Source: Thalassocella blandensis
GTDB taxonomy: Bacteria > Pseudomonadota > Gammaproteobacteria > Pseudomonadales > Cellvibrionaceae
Length of the DNA stretch: 64,000 nucleotides
Assembly: GCA_902141825.1 (NCBI GenBank)
Contig: CABFPG010000008.1
Location: forward strand, 186,001-250,000
Direction: 5' to 3'
The notes beneath the pieces are model-generated. The model did no database searches and was not told where the DNA came from. It saw only the letters and a program-made list of their open reading frames with translations. Made by a program: the position numbers and the translations under genes. Of the stretch, positions 44,244 to 54,350 are shown piece after piece (the first letter of the stretch is position 1; every line of letters starts with the position of its first letter).

Positions 44244-46226
44244 TTACTTTTTACCGACCTGTTTGCGCTCCGCGGTGTTTAGTCCACAGTCCTGCTTTAA
44301 AAAAGTTTCCATGGCGGTATACAACTTGAATTGATGATCATAGTACAAGGTATTCGAAAAATGATCGGCACCTTCAAGTTCTAAGTATTCAAATGTTTTC
44401 TTAAACTTTTTTAATTGCTTACGGTACTTGTTAGCATGCGCTGGCGGTACTCGTTGGTCGACACTTCCATGAATCACTAACATTGGCACATTCACCTTCG
44501 CCACTTCTTCAATTGGCGAAATACTGTCATCCCACATTCTTAACTGCTCTTCTTTTTGCGCACCGCGCATGTGATAACGATAGTAATTTATCTGCATATT
44601 CGGGTCTGACACTGCAGCCCCGGCAATAACACACTGATAAATTTGCTCTTTACGAGAGCCAGCAACCAATGCCGCATAGCCACCGTAAGACCAGCCAAAC
44701 ATTGCCATTTGTTGAGGATCAGCTAAACCTTCACGCACCAGATAAAGCGCTCCATCATCTTTATCATCTTGCATCTTATATCCTCCCTGACCTCCATCTT
44801 TAAAAGCACTCATATAAAAGTCCAGGCCATATCCTTTAGACCCTCGGTATTGCGGCTGCAGCACCAAAAACCCTCGATTAGCGAGAAATTGCGCCCACTC
44901 GTCGTAAATTATGGTTTCCTGAACAAAGGGGCCGCCATGAGGCATCACCACCAATGGATACGGAGGCTTGCTATTGGGGACCGTAATGAAGCCTGGAATT
45001 GTTTTTCCATCTCTGGCTTTATAAGTGATGTAACGAACCTCAGCCAGATCTTTCGACCTAATCAGCGGCTGACGACTGCCTACCGTTTGCAGTTTGCCAT
45101 CGTGAATAAAATAATAAGTTCCGGGGTCATGATCGCTTTCATTGTACACAATCATGTCTTTTCCAGATTGTGTCCTGCTGTTTATTCTGAGATAACCCGC
45201 CTCTGGAATAATCTTTCCCAGTTGCTGATACAGCGCTTCTTCACTTCCATCAAAATACTCGTAATGAAACGTGTCTTTAAAATAGCTTACCGCGGCAGGT
45301 GTATCTAACTGGGTCCACTTATTCGAATGGAAACGTACCCCCATCACATCAACGTCGTTTCGGCGATAGATCATCTCCCCAAACTTTTTATTTTTTACAT
45401 CATACGACCACAGGCCAGCCTTGTCGTGACCATTGTTCGCCACAACCAGTACATGACCAGGCAAACTATTGTCTAAGCCCTGCACGAAAAACGCTTCGAA
45501 TGAATCTTCACTTTGACGATAAAATTCATTCCAGTCTTTGTCTTTTTCTCCTCGGTAGTACCAGACGTACTCCCCCTTCTGAATATCAATACCTCGAGCA
45601 ATACGAGGATTGCCATTTTGGTCAAAATCGATATTGCCAAGTGCAATTTTGCCGCGAATCAGTAATGATTTATTCCCTGAATTCAAATCCATCTCAAAAT
45701 ATGCTCGTGGTCGAAAAGCTTCCGACAACTTGTCTGAATTGGCCCCACCTTCATTTAAGGACACAAGTATCTTATTGGGTTTGGATGGCAACAAATGCTC
45801 AATCACCAACGAAGAGTCATCGATAATCTTGCTCTTTTCTTTTTTTACATCAAGAATGGCCAAACGACTTTCGAATACACCGTCGTTAAAACCCTCGATA
45901 TAATCCTGCATTCGCTGGCGTACCTGAAACACAATTTTTGTTTTCGAAACCCAATAATGGTTCACAATCTCCATTGGGTCAGCATTCATTCTGAAAGGTT
46001 TTTCCGACAGCTTATCGGATTGGTACACCTCTAATACAGGATTCCCCTCGTTGCCGGAAATTTTTAACAATGAAAGGTATTTTCCATCTGGCGACAGCGA
46101 AACATTACTCACCACATCGCGCATGGCAAACTGCTCAATGGGAATTTCGTCAGCATCAACCGCCAGCGTAATGCTGCACACTACGGCACACACCAAACAC
46201 AATAGACCTTGCTTAATTTTATGCAT
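44244..46226 (-). CDS. S9 prolyl-oligopeptidase-family peptidase (secreted)
   Basis: A 660-residue serine peptidase. The signal peptide covers about 1-25 ('LVCAVVCSITLAVDA'). The N-terminal half is a beta-propeller-like region. The alpha/beta-hydrolase half carries the triad S513 ('GWSYGGYAAL'), D590 ('IHGSVDQRVPPAH') and H622 ('EGADHFSN'). The oxyanion region 'VVMPHGGPFVQE' is present. Such enzymes cleave short peptides, often in the periplasm. The ATG at 46226 is preferred because AGGAGGAGAG stands right before it; the frame extends to 46289 through the receptor terminator. The upstream gene on the same strand is a TonB receptor, which may import the peptides. Confidence 0.92.
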   Translation of the reverse strand: MHKIKQGLLCLVCAVVCSITLAVDADEIPIEQFAMRDVVSNVSLSPDGKYLSLLKISGNEGNPVLEVYQSDKLSEKPFRMNADPMEIVNHYWVSKTKIVFQVRQRMQDYIEGFNDGVFESRLAILDVKKEKSKIIDDSSLVIEHLLPSKPNKILVSLNEGGANSDKLSEAFRPRAYFEMDLNSGNKSLLIRGKIALGNIDFDQNGNPRIARGIDIQKGEYVWYYRGEKDKDWNEFYRQSEDSFEAFFVQGLDNSLPGHVLVVANNGHDKAGLWSYDVKNKKFGEMIYRRNDVDVMGVRFHSNKWTQLDTPAAVSYFKDTFHYEYFDGSEEALYQQLGKIIPEAGYLRINSRTQSGKDMIVYNESDHDPGTYYFIHDGKLQTVGSRQPLIRSKDLAEVRYITYKARDGKTIPGFITVPNSKPPYPLVVMPHGGPFVQETIIYDEWAQFLANRGFLVLQPQYRGSKGYGLDFYMSAFKDGGQGGYKMQDDKDDGALYLVREGLADPQQMAMFGWSYGGYAALVAGSRKEQIYQCVIAGAAVSDPNMQINYYRYHMRGAQKEEQLRMWDDSISPIEEVAKVNVPMLVIHGSVDQRVPPAHANKYRKQLKKFKKTFEYLELEGADHFSNTLYYDHQFKLYTAMETFLKQDCGLNTAERKQVGKK

Positions 46227-46245
46227 TTCTCTCCTCCTAAAACAA

Positions 46246-46275
46246 AAAGAACCTGCTAAGCAGGTTCTTTTATAT
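46246..46275 (-). terminator. Terminator after the 46.3-49.6 kb TonB receptor
   Basis: AAAGAACCTGCT (46246-46257) and AGCAGGTTCTTT (46259-46270) form a perfect 12-bp inverted repeat with A and T runs on both sides. It lies between the receptor stop codon and the S9 peptidase start. Confidence 0.8.
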
Positions 46276-46303
46276 TTTTCAACACTCAAAAACTAGTATG
46301 TGT

Positions 46304-49300
46304 CTATTCATTACCACCAAAGGTATAGGCAACATTCAAGAACAATGTTCTGCCGTGAAGGTCATAACCGTATCCTAAAGGCGCATTTCTTATAGATGTA
46401 ACCTGCGCACCGTCAACCATAGGCGGCTCTTTATCAAACACATTGCGAACGCCACCACCAACGCGCCATCCCGAAGGAGCACTGTAATAAACTGAAAGAT
46501 CATGAGTGATGTAGCTACCTGCATCACCATATGGTCGGCACAGCCCATCTTCAGCCAAACCAAAACACGTGGCAGACGTTCCATTGATATCACTGAATTC
46601 CGCTTTATCTTCTTCCCGCTCCTGAATAGAGCTAATGAAGTTAGACGCCCATGTAAATTTCCAATCAGCAAATTCTGCGCGGAACGCTGAACGTACTTTC
46701 CAATCAGGGAAGCCCCAAGAGCCGGCATATTCTTCTTCTAGAACTTCTTCTTCCTCACCGTAAACGAAAAGCGTAGATCTGCTCTTGGTGTGGTTAGCAT
46801 TAATATCAAACCCGATATTGAACGGACGACTTGCGATGGTAAACGTATCATCAAAAGCGATATTAATATCAACACCACGCGCGCGCTCTTCATCACGGTT
46901 CAAGAAAGACGAATCCACCATACTTAAAAATGGTTGTTCCGGATCTGACAAGTCACGCGTAATTCGGTCACAGAAAGCGCTCACAGTAGTGGTTTCATAA
47001 CAATCTCCAACGATAAACGAAGCGCTTGGTTCAATAATGGTATTTTTGATTTTTAACTCGTAGTAAGTAGCACCAATGGTTAAATCAAACAGACCGGTTG
47101 GCGCTTCCCAGGCAAACCCGGCGGAAATAGCATCTGACGTTTCCGCCTCTAGTCCACGGGTTCCACCTCGCGAAACTTCAACGTCATAAGTATTAAACCC
47201 ACCATTATTCGCAACCGTTGGATCAACACCTTGCGCTAAACAGTTATCCAGTACATGTTGTTCACGACTATCCAGCGTTGGATCGTATTCACCAGTAATT
47301 TCGTTTAATGCACCATCGGGGATAAAACAAGGATCGGTAATAGAGCCAAAGCTCGTTTGCGGTTGAAGAAAAACTTCACGCAAATTCGGTGCTCTGAAAG
47401 AGGAACCTTGAGTATATCGCAGTAACAGAGAATCAATAGGTCGGTATTTTACTTTTACAGACGAGGTGGTGCCTGCACCATAAATTTCATCGTCAGTCCA
47501 TCGTGCCGACAGGTTTACCGTCAGCTCCTCAGCTGCAATAGTGTTGACTAATAAAGGAACTTCCAACTCACCAAATACTTCCTGAGTTACCTTATCCCCT
47601 TTTGCACCACCGTCACTGAAAAATCCGAATAGAAGACCGTCATTCGCGACATGGTCAGGCATAGAATTAATGGCATCTTTACGCCACTCCAGACCAATAA
47701 CACCACTCACCGTTTCGGCAGGTAGACGGAATAACTCACCAGATGCGAACGTAGAAAAAATAGTTTGCTCGTACTCTGTGTCAAAATCACGATCATCAAA
47801 GACATAGTTGCGCTCTTCTACCGTAGCAAAATCACCAATCGGATTTTCATACAGGCTGGAAGCATACATATTGACCGGCACACAACCTGCTTCAACATCA
47901 CTTGCCAAAGCTTCACCTGTGTCATTCACACACGGTGTGTTATCCGAAGAGTAAAAACCTAAAGCATAATTCAAGCGATCTTCACGTACTCCTGGGCGTC
48001 TTGAGGTTCCTTTTGATTTTGAATAAACAAAAGATGTGTCTACAGACCAATTGCTGAACGAGCCAAAATTAATGAACGGCAAATCCGCTGAAACACCACT
48101 TACAAATCTCGCCTGCTCAACACTTACATCTACAATGCTTCGATCTCCGCGAACAGCCACAATTGGAGTCGACGATGCGGCGCCACTGGGCTCAACAGTT
48201 TGATCACAACTGCCTCCCGCACTGGGGTCACACCCATGCATGGCAAGCGTTTTGTCGATCACATCCTGATTTTCCATCAGCATATTCCATGCTTCGGCAC
48301 AATCCACCCCACCTTCAGCATCAGGGTTACAGATATTGAACGGGTTAAGCGCGGGCACATCAGGGAAAAGTTGAGCAGCATCGGAAACATAATAGGTTTT
48401 TCGTTTCGCATATAGCATCTCAAAATAAGGTGTTATGTTGGCATCACCTTCAAACGTGTACTCACCGTATGCCATTAAAGACATCTGACTTCTGTCGGGA
48501 TACACCATGGTGCTTTGATTATGGATGTCAACGTCATAGTCATAAAAATTTACATCCGTAACGCCATCCCCATTGCCGTCGATACCAAAGCCAAACTGGT
48601 TGGATTCAGAAAAGTTATTCCATCCACCGTTACTATAACCCGGGGTGTAATAAATACTTCCAGCTGTTGGCACAGAAATACGTCCGCCTAACGAACCGAC
48701 ATAACAACCATCACCGTTCATACCATAAACACTTTCATAAAAAACGTCGTCAGTACTGATATTGCCATTCTCATCAATCTCTACAGGGCGTCGGCAGCCT
48801 TCTGTCCAAGGACGATCTGCCAAAGTCACGGGATTCTGGTTCTGATATTCTGCACCAAAGCCAATGTAACCCCGATCAAAGTTTTTACCCCAAGCGAGGT
48901 TAAAAGTATTTTCTTCACCACCGCCGTATTCAGGTTGACTGGTAAAAGCCTCTAACTCCAACCCGTCAAAGTCTTTACGCATAATCACGTTTACTACACC
49001 GGCGATTGCATCGGAGCCGTAAACAGAAGACGCACCATCAAGTAAAATATCGTACTGGCTGACCAAAGAAGTAGGAATCAAACCAAGGTCCGGTGCATTT
49101 GGCGCACCTTCAACACCCGCGGGCGCCATACGTCTCCCGTTAAGCATTAACAAGGTTCTGTTGCCACCCAGGCCACGAATATCAACGTTCGTGGAGCCTG
49201 GACCGTTATCCAGAACGTACCCACCAAAGGTGAGATCTATCTGTTGCCCCGCGGATGCGGTAGACGATTGAAGAATATCTGCAGCGTTCATCAAGCCAGA

Positions 49301-49585
49301 TTCTCTGGAAACCTGACCCGAAATAATCTGTAATGGTGCCACACTTGAATAAGTGGATCGCTTTAGTCGGGAGCCTGTTACCTGAACTTCTTCAACATTT
49401 TGCTCGTTAACCTTCACTCGCTTTTCATCGGTATCAGCGTTATCTGTTGCGCTCGATTCAAGTGCAGTTTCTTGAACTTCTTGAGCCACAGCTGCGTTGA
49501 AAGGCACTGCAACTATACCAATACCAAGCATGATTAACGCCGCAAGAGGCCGTTTTTTAAGGGTGAAAACTTTACCCAGTTTCAT
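46304..49585 (-). CDS. TonB-dependent receptor (large)
   Basis: A 1093-residue outer-membrane receptor. The signal peptide ends at 'FNAAVA' (about 34). An acidic spacer follows, then the TonB-box region 'VEEVQVTGSRLKRS'. The plug (about 75-210) has 'DIRGLGGNRTLLMLNGRRM' and 'LLDGASSVYGSDAIAGVVN'. The barrel contains several Cys-bearing extracellular loops ('CDPSAGGSC', 'CNPDAEGGVDC') and ends with 'NVAYTFGGNE'. The terminal Phe is followed by four residues, which is unusual for these barrels. No STN domain is present. The downstream S9 peptidase suggests a peptide ligand, but this is inference. The upstream region is over 1 kb long. Confidence 0.93.
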   Translation of the reverse strand: MKLGKVFTLKKRPLAALIMLGIGIVAVPFNAAVAQEVQETALESSATDNADTDEKRVKVNEQNVEEVQVTGSRLKRSTYSSVAPLQIISGQVSRESGLMNAADILQSSTASAGQQIDLTFGGYVLDNGPGSTNVDIRGLGGNRTLLMLNGRRMAPAGVEGAPNAPDLGLIPTSLVSQYDILLDGASSVYGSDAIAGVVNVIMRKDFDGLELEAFTSQPEYGGGEENTFNLAWGKNFDRGYIGFGAEYQNQNPVTLADRPWTEGCRRPVEIDENGNISTDDVFYESVYGMNGDGCYVGSLGGRISVPTAGSIYYTPGYSNGGWNNFSESNQFGFGIDGNGDGVTDVNFYDYDVDIHNQSTMVYPDRSQMSLMAYGEYTFEGDANITPYFEMLYAKRKTYYVSDAAQLFPDVPALNPFNICNPDAEGGVDCAEAWNMLMENQDVIDKTLAMHGCDPSAGGSCDQTVEPSGAASSTPIVAVRGDRSIVDVSVEQARFVSGVSADLPFINFGSFSNWSVDTSFVYSKSKGTSRRPGVREDRLNYALGFYSSDNTPCVNDTGEALASDVEAGCVPVNMYASSLYENPIGDFATVEERNYVFDDRDFDTEYEQTIFSTFASGELFRLPAETVSGVIGLEWRKDAINSMPDHVANDGLLFGFFSDGGAKGDKVTQEVFGELEVPLLVNTIAAEELTVNLSARWTDDEIYGAGTTSSVKVKYRPIDSLLLRYTQGSSFRAPNLREVFLQPQTSFGSITDPCFIPDGALNEITGEYDPTLDSREQHVLDNCLAQGVDPTVANNGGFNTYDVEVSRGGTRGLEAETSDAISAGFAWEAPTGLFDLTIGATYYELKIKNTIIEPSASFIVGDCYETTTVSAFCDRITRDLSDPEQPFLSMVDSSFLNRDEERARGVDINIAFDDTFTIASRPFNIGFDINANHTKSRSTLFVYGEEEEVLEEEYAGSWGFPDWKVRSAFRAEFADWKFTWASNFISSIQEREEDKAEFSDINGTSATCFGLAEDGLCRPYGDAGSYITHDLSVYYSAPSGWRVGGGVRNVFDKEPPMVDGAQVTSIRNAPLGYGYDLHGRTLFLNVAYTFGGNE

Positions 49586-50651
49586 TTACATTCTCCCGAA
49601 TACAATAGGGGATACACCTTTTTCGCTCGCAAAAAAAAGTTATGGCCACACAGGAATTTCAAATGGCCAACGAAATCAGTGTAAACAAAAGGATTATTAC
49701 GTCATGGATTGTAAACGGAGGAATGTTTAATTCCCTCAGGGAACTTTTTAATAAATTTGAAAATATTTCTATTTGATCGAATATAAAATCGATTGAAAAG
49801 ATTTTACGGAGTGAAAAAAATTTTAATCATACACGCACACAACAACTTCTTTGCAGTAAAAGTCATCATTAAAATATTTGCACTCAAAGAACACTTACTG
49901 TTAAAAATCTTTAGCGGGAATTGCGTTTTGCAACAGTTGGTCAACATCACAAAACTTAATTGAAGTTGTTCAAACGGCCCTATTAGCCCATCTATTTACC
50001 CTCCGTATTAGCCCGATTACAACAACCGTTGCAACCACAGAAAACTATCAGGATGTTGATTTTTTACTTCACCACTATGATGGTGGAAACTTTTGGGAGA
50101 TAAAAAAGAGAACCACCCCACAAAAATTATTCGAAAAAAAATAAACCGCCCCTTCCTCTCTATAAAATTTTTTCTTATTTTTATCTTTAAAAATGACATG
50201 TTCATGCAAATATTTTTTCGCATTTTGCACAGTAAGAAATAAGTAAACGCTTTCCTCACTCAAAACAAAAAACCTAGCCGTTCCCAACGATAAATAGTCA
50301 GTACTCATTAACTTATTTTATCTATTCCTGAAATATTGAGAGCTCTCAACACAACTCAGAAACCATTGCCAAGCAGATTTGAGGTCTACCGCTGCAACAC
50401 ATCATTAGCATTTACAAGATGCAGGATCATTGGAACGCTTTCAGGATAAAAATCGCAGGGCAACAGTTTCATTTTAAGGAGGGAAAGGCGTTATTCATTC
50501 ACGAGCAAGAATCAGTTGTTAAATTTTAACCACCCAAAACAATTGCTCTATAATCGACCACAATACAATTTCCAAATACAATCCCGCTCGGAAAAAACAA
50601 GTGCGTGAAGCACACTTTCATTATATTTATGGACAATCAAGGAGCACTACT
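49586..50651. other. 1-kb AT-rich intergenic region
   Basis: Between divergent genes for the TonB receptor and the FG-GAP-like lipoprotein. A palindrome TTCCCTCAGGGAA is at 49731-49743, about 145 bases upstream of the receptor start. A minus-strand frame at 50017-50259 is A/T-rich and not credible. Nothing else could be assigned. Confidence 0.45.
49731..49743. promoter_or_regulatory. 13-bp palindrome upstream of the TonB receptor
   Basis: TTCCCTCAGGGAA has two 6-bp arms around one base. The place and symmetry fit an operator, but no regulator can be named. Confidence 0.35.
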
Positions 50652-53600
50652 TTGTCTCGAGTCAATCACCTTCTTTTTTTAGCGATCGCCGTGATCTCGT
50701 TAATTTCCTGTGGAGGTGGCGGCGGCTCCAGCTCTCCACCGGTCACCTCAAGCCCGACCCCTACGCCAACAGTCAGCCCAGAAGGCCCCATCGAAGATGT
50801 AGTCAAATCCGACCTCTCAAAGAAGTCGATATTTGAGCTAAAAGACATTTTTGCCCGATACAATCTATTCCTATATAAAGGCAAAACAGATCCCGCAGTG
50901 CCCAGCCTTGAAAATGTACAAAATATACTCAAGTATAACTTTGGACAAGAACAGATCTATCCTCCTCACCTGAGCCCTTATATATATTCAATTGTTGACC
51001 GATTAAGCGAGCAACTGACTGACGAAACCAATATCAGTATCGATTGTGACCAAGGCGGGAGTCTGACCATTACAGGAACACTCAGCCAAAACCTTGAAGG
51101 TAGCATGAAAGGTAATGTGGAAGTTACCATGCAGAACTGCGCCCCATACCATTCTTACGAGTACTTCAATGGAAGAGTAGTCGCTGCTTTTGCAGAGAAT
51201 TCATACACCGCAACACTGTTTTATGATAAGACACAACACCACAATGCCTCATTCAACTCGGCGGTGAGCGGATACTATCAATTGATCGACAATGAAGATG
51301 TCAAAGGGTATAACGCCAACCTGTTGTATACATTTGAAAATGAATCAACACAATATTTACAAGACCTGAAGTATCGACGTTACTACGATACCAATTACGG
51401 TGTAACGCTAGATGGCAAAGTGCATCTCAGCAATACCGGACAAATTAATGTATTTACCAGCAAAAGACTCAATTCCACGTGGGAGCCGACACCCGGAGAA
51501 GTTGAATTCAAAGGAAAGGGAAATACTGTTTCCACGGTAGCGTTTGAGAACTACGAAATAACCAAGTTTTCTACGGATACAACCGGAGATGGAAAAGTTG
51601 ATAGCGGTGCCTTCATTTCTGGTGGATTAACCAGATTTATGACCATTACGTATAACGAGTTTTCTCTCCATCCATTGGAAAACTTAACACTGCCTCCAAC
51701 AGTTTATGAGCCCAACATTATTAGCGATAATTACAGACCAACCACAAACGATGAAATCAAAGTAAAAAGCTCACTGTATCATCCCTATATCGATGAATCT
51801 GAATTTGAAATTTTATATCGTTGGACTATTAATGGTGTTGTCGTTGAAAATAATACTTCCAACACTTTACCTGCTGGGATCGCAAAGAGGGATGACATCG
51901 TAGAAGTCGTTGGTGAAGTGTTTGACGGCATATCCACCATCCAGAGCGGCTCAACCCAAATCACCATTCAGGATGCTCCGGCAGAATTACAGGTAAGCGA
52001 AGTACCGACCTCCGTCAATATCGGCGAAACGCTCACATTCACTGCCACATCGTTAGATCCAGACCTCCCCTCGGGAACTGCGCCAGCTTACCTTTACTAT
52101 GGTCCAAAAGGAATGACCATAGATGCAAATGGTACTGTCACTTGGACGCCACAACAATCACTGTTTAGCAATGGGCAAGTTAACTTTGCTATAGCAGTCG
52201 AAGAATCCAATCTCGATACCGTTAAAACATATACCGTGAGTATCAATGACCCCAACACCAGAATTCCATTTGCACTTACGAGTTTTCCGAGCCTGAACCG
52301 CAAACACACGCTCCTTGTTGACAATTTTACCGGGGATAATCAGTCAGAAATATTAGGGATAGATCAATCACGCAATATTTCAATTATGCAAAAAATTGAT
52401 TCAAACTATCAATTAACCTGGAGTTACCCCTATTCCTTAGAAAACAGCGGCGAACTCAAACAGGCGCATACCTTCCAGTTAGATGATGACGAGCATCGTG
52501 AAATCATTCTTACAACCCTGCACGCGATCCATGTCATCAAAGACTTAAACAGCATTGCAGAAACCGTTTGGAAAACAGAGCAGGACCAGATTATAAGTTC
52601 CGCCTTAGGCGACATTGATGAGAATGGCATCCCGGAAATCGCTTTAATTGTAGATAAAGACTTCAGTAGCAGCAGTCGAATTTTACAAGTAATTGAACTT
52701 ACCTCTCCGGCAACACTTAAGTTTGAATACACGTTAACTATGCAAGGCAATGATCTTCTTTTTGCAGATGTTGATGGAGACAAGGCAATCGAACTGGTAA
52801 CCAACGATGGCTATGTGTTTAACACTTCCACCTGGGAAAACGAATGGTATTACGGAACAGGATTTGGTACATCAAACATTATCGCCTGGGATTATGATGA
52901 TGATGGAGCCCAAGAGATTGTGGCTTACAACCATGACTTCAATCAGGGGCTCACAATTTTCTCGGTTAAACAAAGAAAGCAAATCTATAAAAACGAGGAG
53001 CTCTATGTTTGCAACGCAAACCCGCTGACAGACAACAGTTCGCAAAATAAAATGCTTGTGATCAGTCGCTGTTACTACGGTATAGGCGCATATTCGTTTA
53101 ACGGCATTTCATTAACTGAAGAATTCGTTATATCAAGCTCAGGAGACACATCCAATATCGCTATAGATAACAATTTAACTGAGGATGGTGCGGCCAACAT
53201 TATATGGACAGCTCGCAACGGCTATGAACTGAGATCTTCCCACTATGACAGCGAGTCGTCTTCTTATATCGATGAAAGCATCGCTATCAACCTGAATAGC
53301 AATACGAAGTTTGCTGCTGGGTGGAATGAAGATAATGAAGCGATATTCATTCATTCCGGCCCCACAAGCAATTTAAATAAACACCTGATCTCCGTTAAAA
53401 ACAACCGCCGCTACACAATCTCGGAGGCCATTGAAGACTCCCGAAGTGGAAACGATGTTGGATTGGTTGTCGACTATGACCGAAACAATTCCAGTGAACT
53501 GTTTTTCTCGGGTTCAACAAATTACTATGGCGACTTTAAAGCGATAGATTTAAGTGATTTGTCCGTTATATGGCAAGCTGGAAACCAATTTTACAATAGT

Positions 53601-54284
53601 ATAATTAAAATTGATTCGGCTGATTTTAATGGTGACGATATTGACGATGCCATTTATACGGACTCGGCCAGCATAAGGATTTTAGACGTCGCCAATGAAA
53701 TTTCAATTGCCAGTTTTACTGCAGAAAGTTCAATTAAGGACTTTGCCGTTTTGCCGCAGGCCGATACGAACGCAGCACCATTAATTATTACGGCGTCTTA
53801 CGACCAGCTACAAGTCTGGGAAAAAACAACCAGTAATTATGTCAGCGCTTCCAGTATAGACGTAAGCTGCAATCGAATCCGGTTTGGCAACGTAGACGAA
53901 GACACAGACTTGGAATTGGTATGCATTACATCGTATAACGATTATATTCACGACTTAGTCGTCTTGGAAATGGATGGCCTTAACCTGACAGAAGTATTCA
54001 GCGTTAAATTAGATAACGGGATTGAAATACAGGATTTTGTTTTCGATACCAGACAGGAAAACAATCAGGACATAATTGCAGCAGGCGTCGTCAATACTCC
54101 CTACCCATACGGAGACACAACCAACATTTGCAAACTATCTCCAACTACTGGCGGAATAGTCTGGACATCGGCCCCTCTCCTGGGTGGTATTCAGAAATAT
54201 AGTATGCACTTTAGGCCAACGGAAAATGATGAGCAGCACAGGTTAATATTTTCCACGCAAAACACAGCCTACATGGTTCAGTAG
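50652..54284 (+). CDS. Very large lipoprotein with FG-GAP/VCBS-like repeats
   Basis: A 1210-residue lipoprotein. The start TTG at 50652 is chosen because AAGGAG is seven bases upstream and it gives a clean lipoprotein signal ending 'SLISCGGGGG'; an upstream GTG frame start at 50601 is poorer. A short Ser/Pro/Thr linker follows. The middle (about 430-540) looks like cadherin/Ig-like folds ('LSVNIGETLTFTATSLDPDL'-type pattern). From about 560 on there are repeated 'GDIDENGIPEIALIVD', 'FADVDGDKAIELVTNDG' and 'ADFNGDDIDDAIYTD' units, the calcium-binding loops of FG-GAP propellers. It is probably cell-surface and adhesive, but no partner is known. A terminator follows. Confidence 0.78.
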   Translation: MSRVNHLLFLAIAVISLISCGGGGGSSSPPVTSSPTPTPTVSPEGPIEDVVKSDLSKKSIFELKDIFARYNLFLYKGKTDPAVPSLENVQNILKYNFGQEQIYPPHLSPYIYSIVDRLSEQLTDETNISIDCDQGGSLTITGTLSQNLEGSMKGNVEVTMQNCAPYHSYEYFNGRVVAAFAENSYTATLFYDKTQHHNASFNSAVSGYYQLIDNEDVKGYNANLLYTFENESTQYLQDLKYRRYYDTNYGVTLDGKVHLSNTGQINVFTSKRLNSTWEPTPGEVEFKGKGNTVSTVAFENYEITKFSTDTTGDGKVDSGAFISGGLTRFMTITYNEFSLHPLENLTLPPTVYEPNIISDNYRPTTNDEIKVKSSLYHPYIDESEFEILYRWTINGVVVENNTSNTLPAGIAKRDDIVEVVGEVFDGISTIQSGSTQITIQDAPAELQVSEVPTSVNIGETLTFTATSLDPDLPSGTAPAYLYYGPKGMTIDANGTVTWTPQQSLFSNGQVNFAIAVEESNLDTVKTYTVSINDPNTRIPFALTSFPSLNRKHTLLVDNFTGDNQSEILGIDQSRNISIMQKIDSNYQLTWSYPYSLENSGELKQAHTFQLDDDEHREIILTTLHAIHVIKDLNSIAETVWKTEQDQIISSALGDIDENGIPEIALIVDKDFSSSSRILQVIELTSPATLKFEYTLTMQGNDLLFADVDGDKAIELVTNDGYVFNTSTWENEWYYGTGFGTSNIIAWDYDDDGAQEIVAYNHDFNQGLTIFSVKQRKQIYKNEELYVCNANPLTDNSSQNKMLVISRCYYGIGAYSFNGISLTEEFVISSSGDTSNIAIDNNLTEDGAANIIWTARNGYELRSSHYDSESSSYIDESIAINLNSNTKFAAGWNEDNEAIFIHSGPTSNLNKHLISVKNNRRYTISEAIEDSRSGNDVGLVVDYDRNNSSELFFSGSTNYYGDFKAIDLSDLSVIWQAGNQFYNSIIKIDSADFNGDDIDDAIYTDSASIRILDVANEISIASFTAESSIKDFAVLPQADTNAAPLIITASYDQLQVWEKTTSNYVSASSIDVSCNRIRFGNVDEDTDLELVCITSYNDYIHDLVVLEMDGLNLTEVFSVKLDNGIEIQDFVFDTRQENNQDIIAAGVVNTPYPYGDTTNICKLSPTTGGIVWTSAPLLGGIQKYSMHFRPTENDEQHRLIFSTQNTAYMVQ

Positions 54285-54321
54285 CCTGAAACAAAAATAA
54301 CGTTTTAGTATGACAATCAAT

Positions 54322-54350
54322 AAAGGCAAGTCTAAATGGCTTGCCTTTTT
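54322..54350 (+). terminator. Terminator after the FG-GAP-like lipoprotein
   Basis: AAAGGCAAG (54322-54330) pairs with CTTGCCTTT (54340-54348), with a T-run continuing to 54350. It lies about 40 bases past the stop codon. Confidence 0.85.

Noticed and set aside
50017-50308. Two overlapping minus-strand frames in the 1-kb intergenic region
   Set aside because: Lys/Phe/Ile-rich composition reflects AT-rich DNA; no start signal and no known domain.
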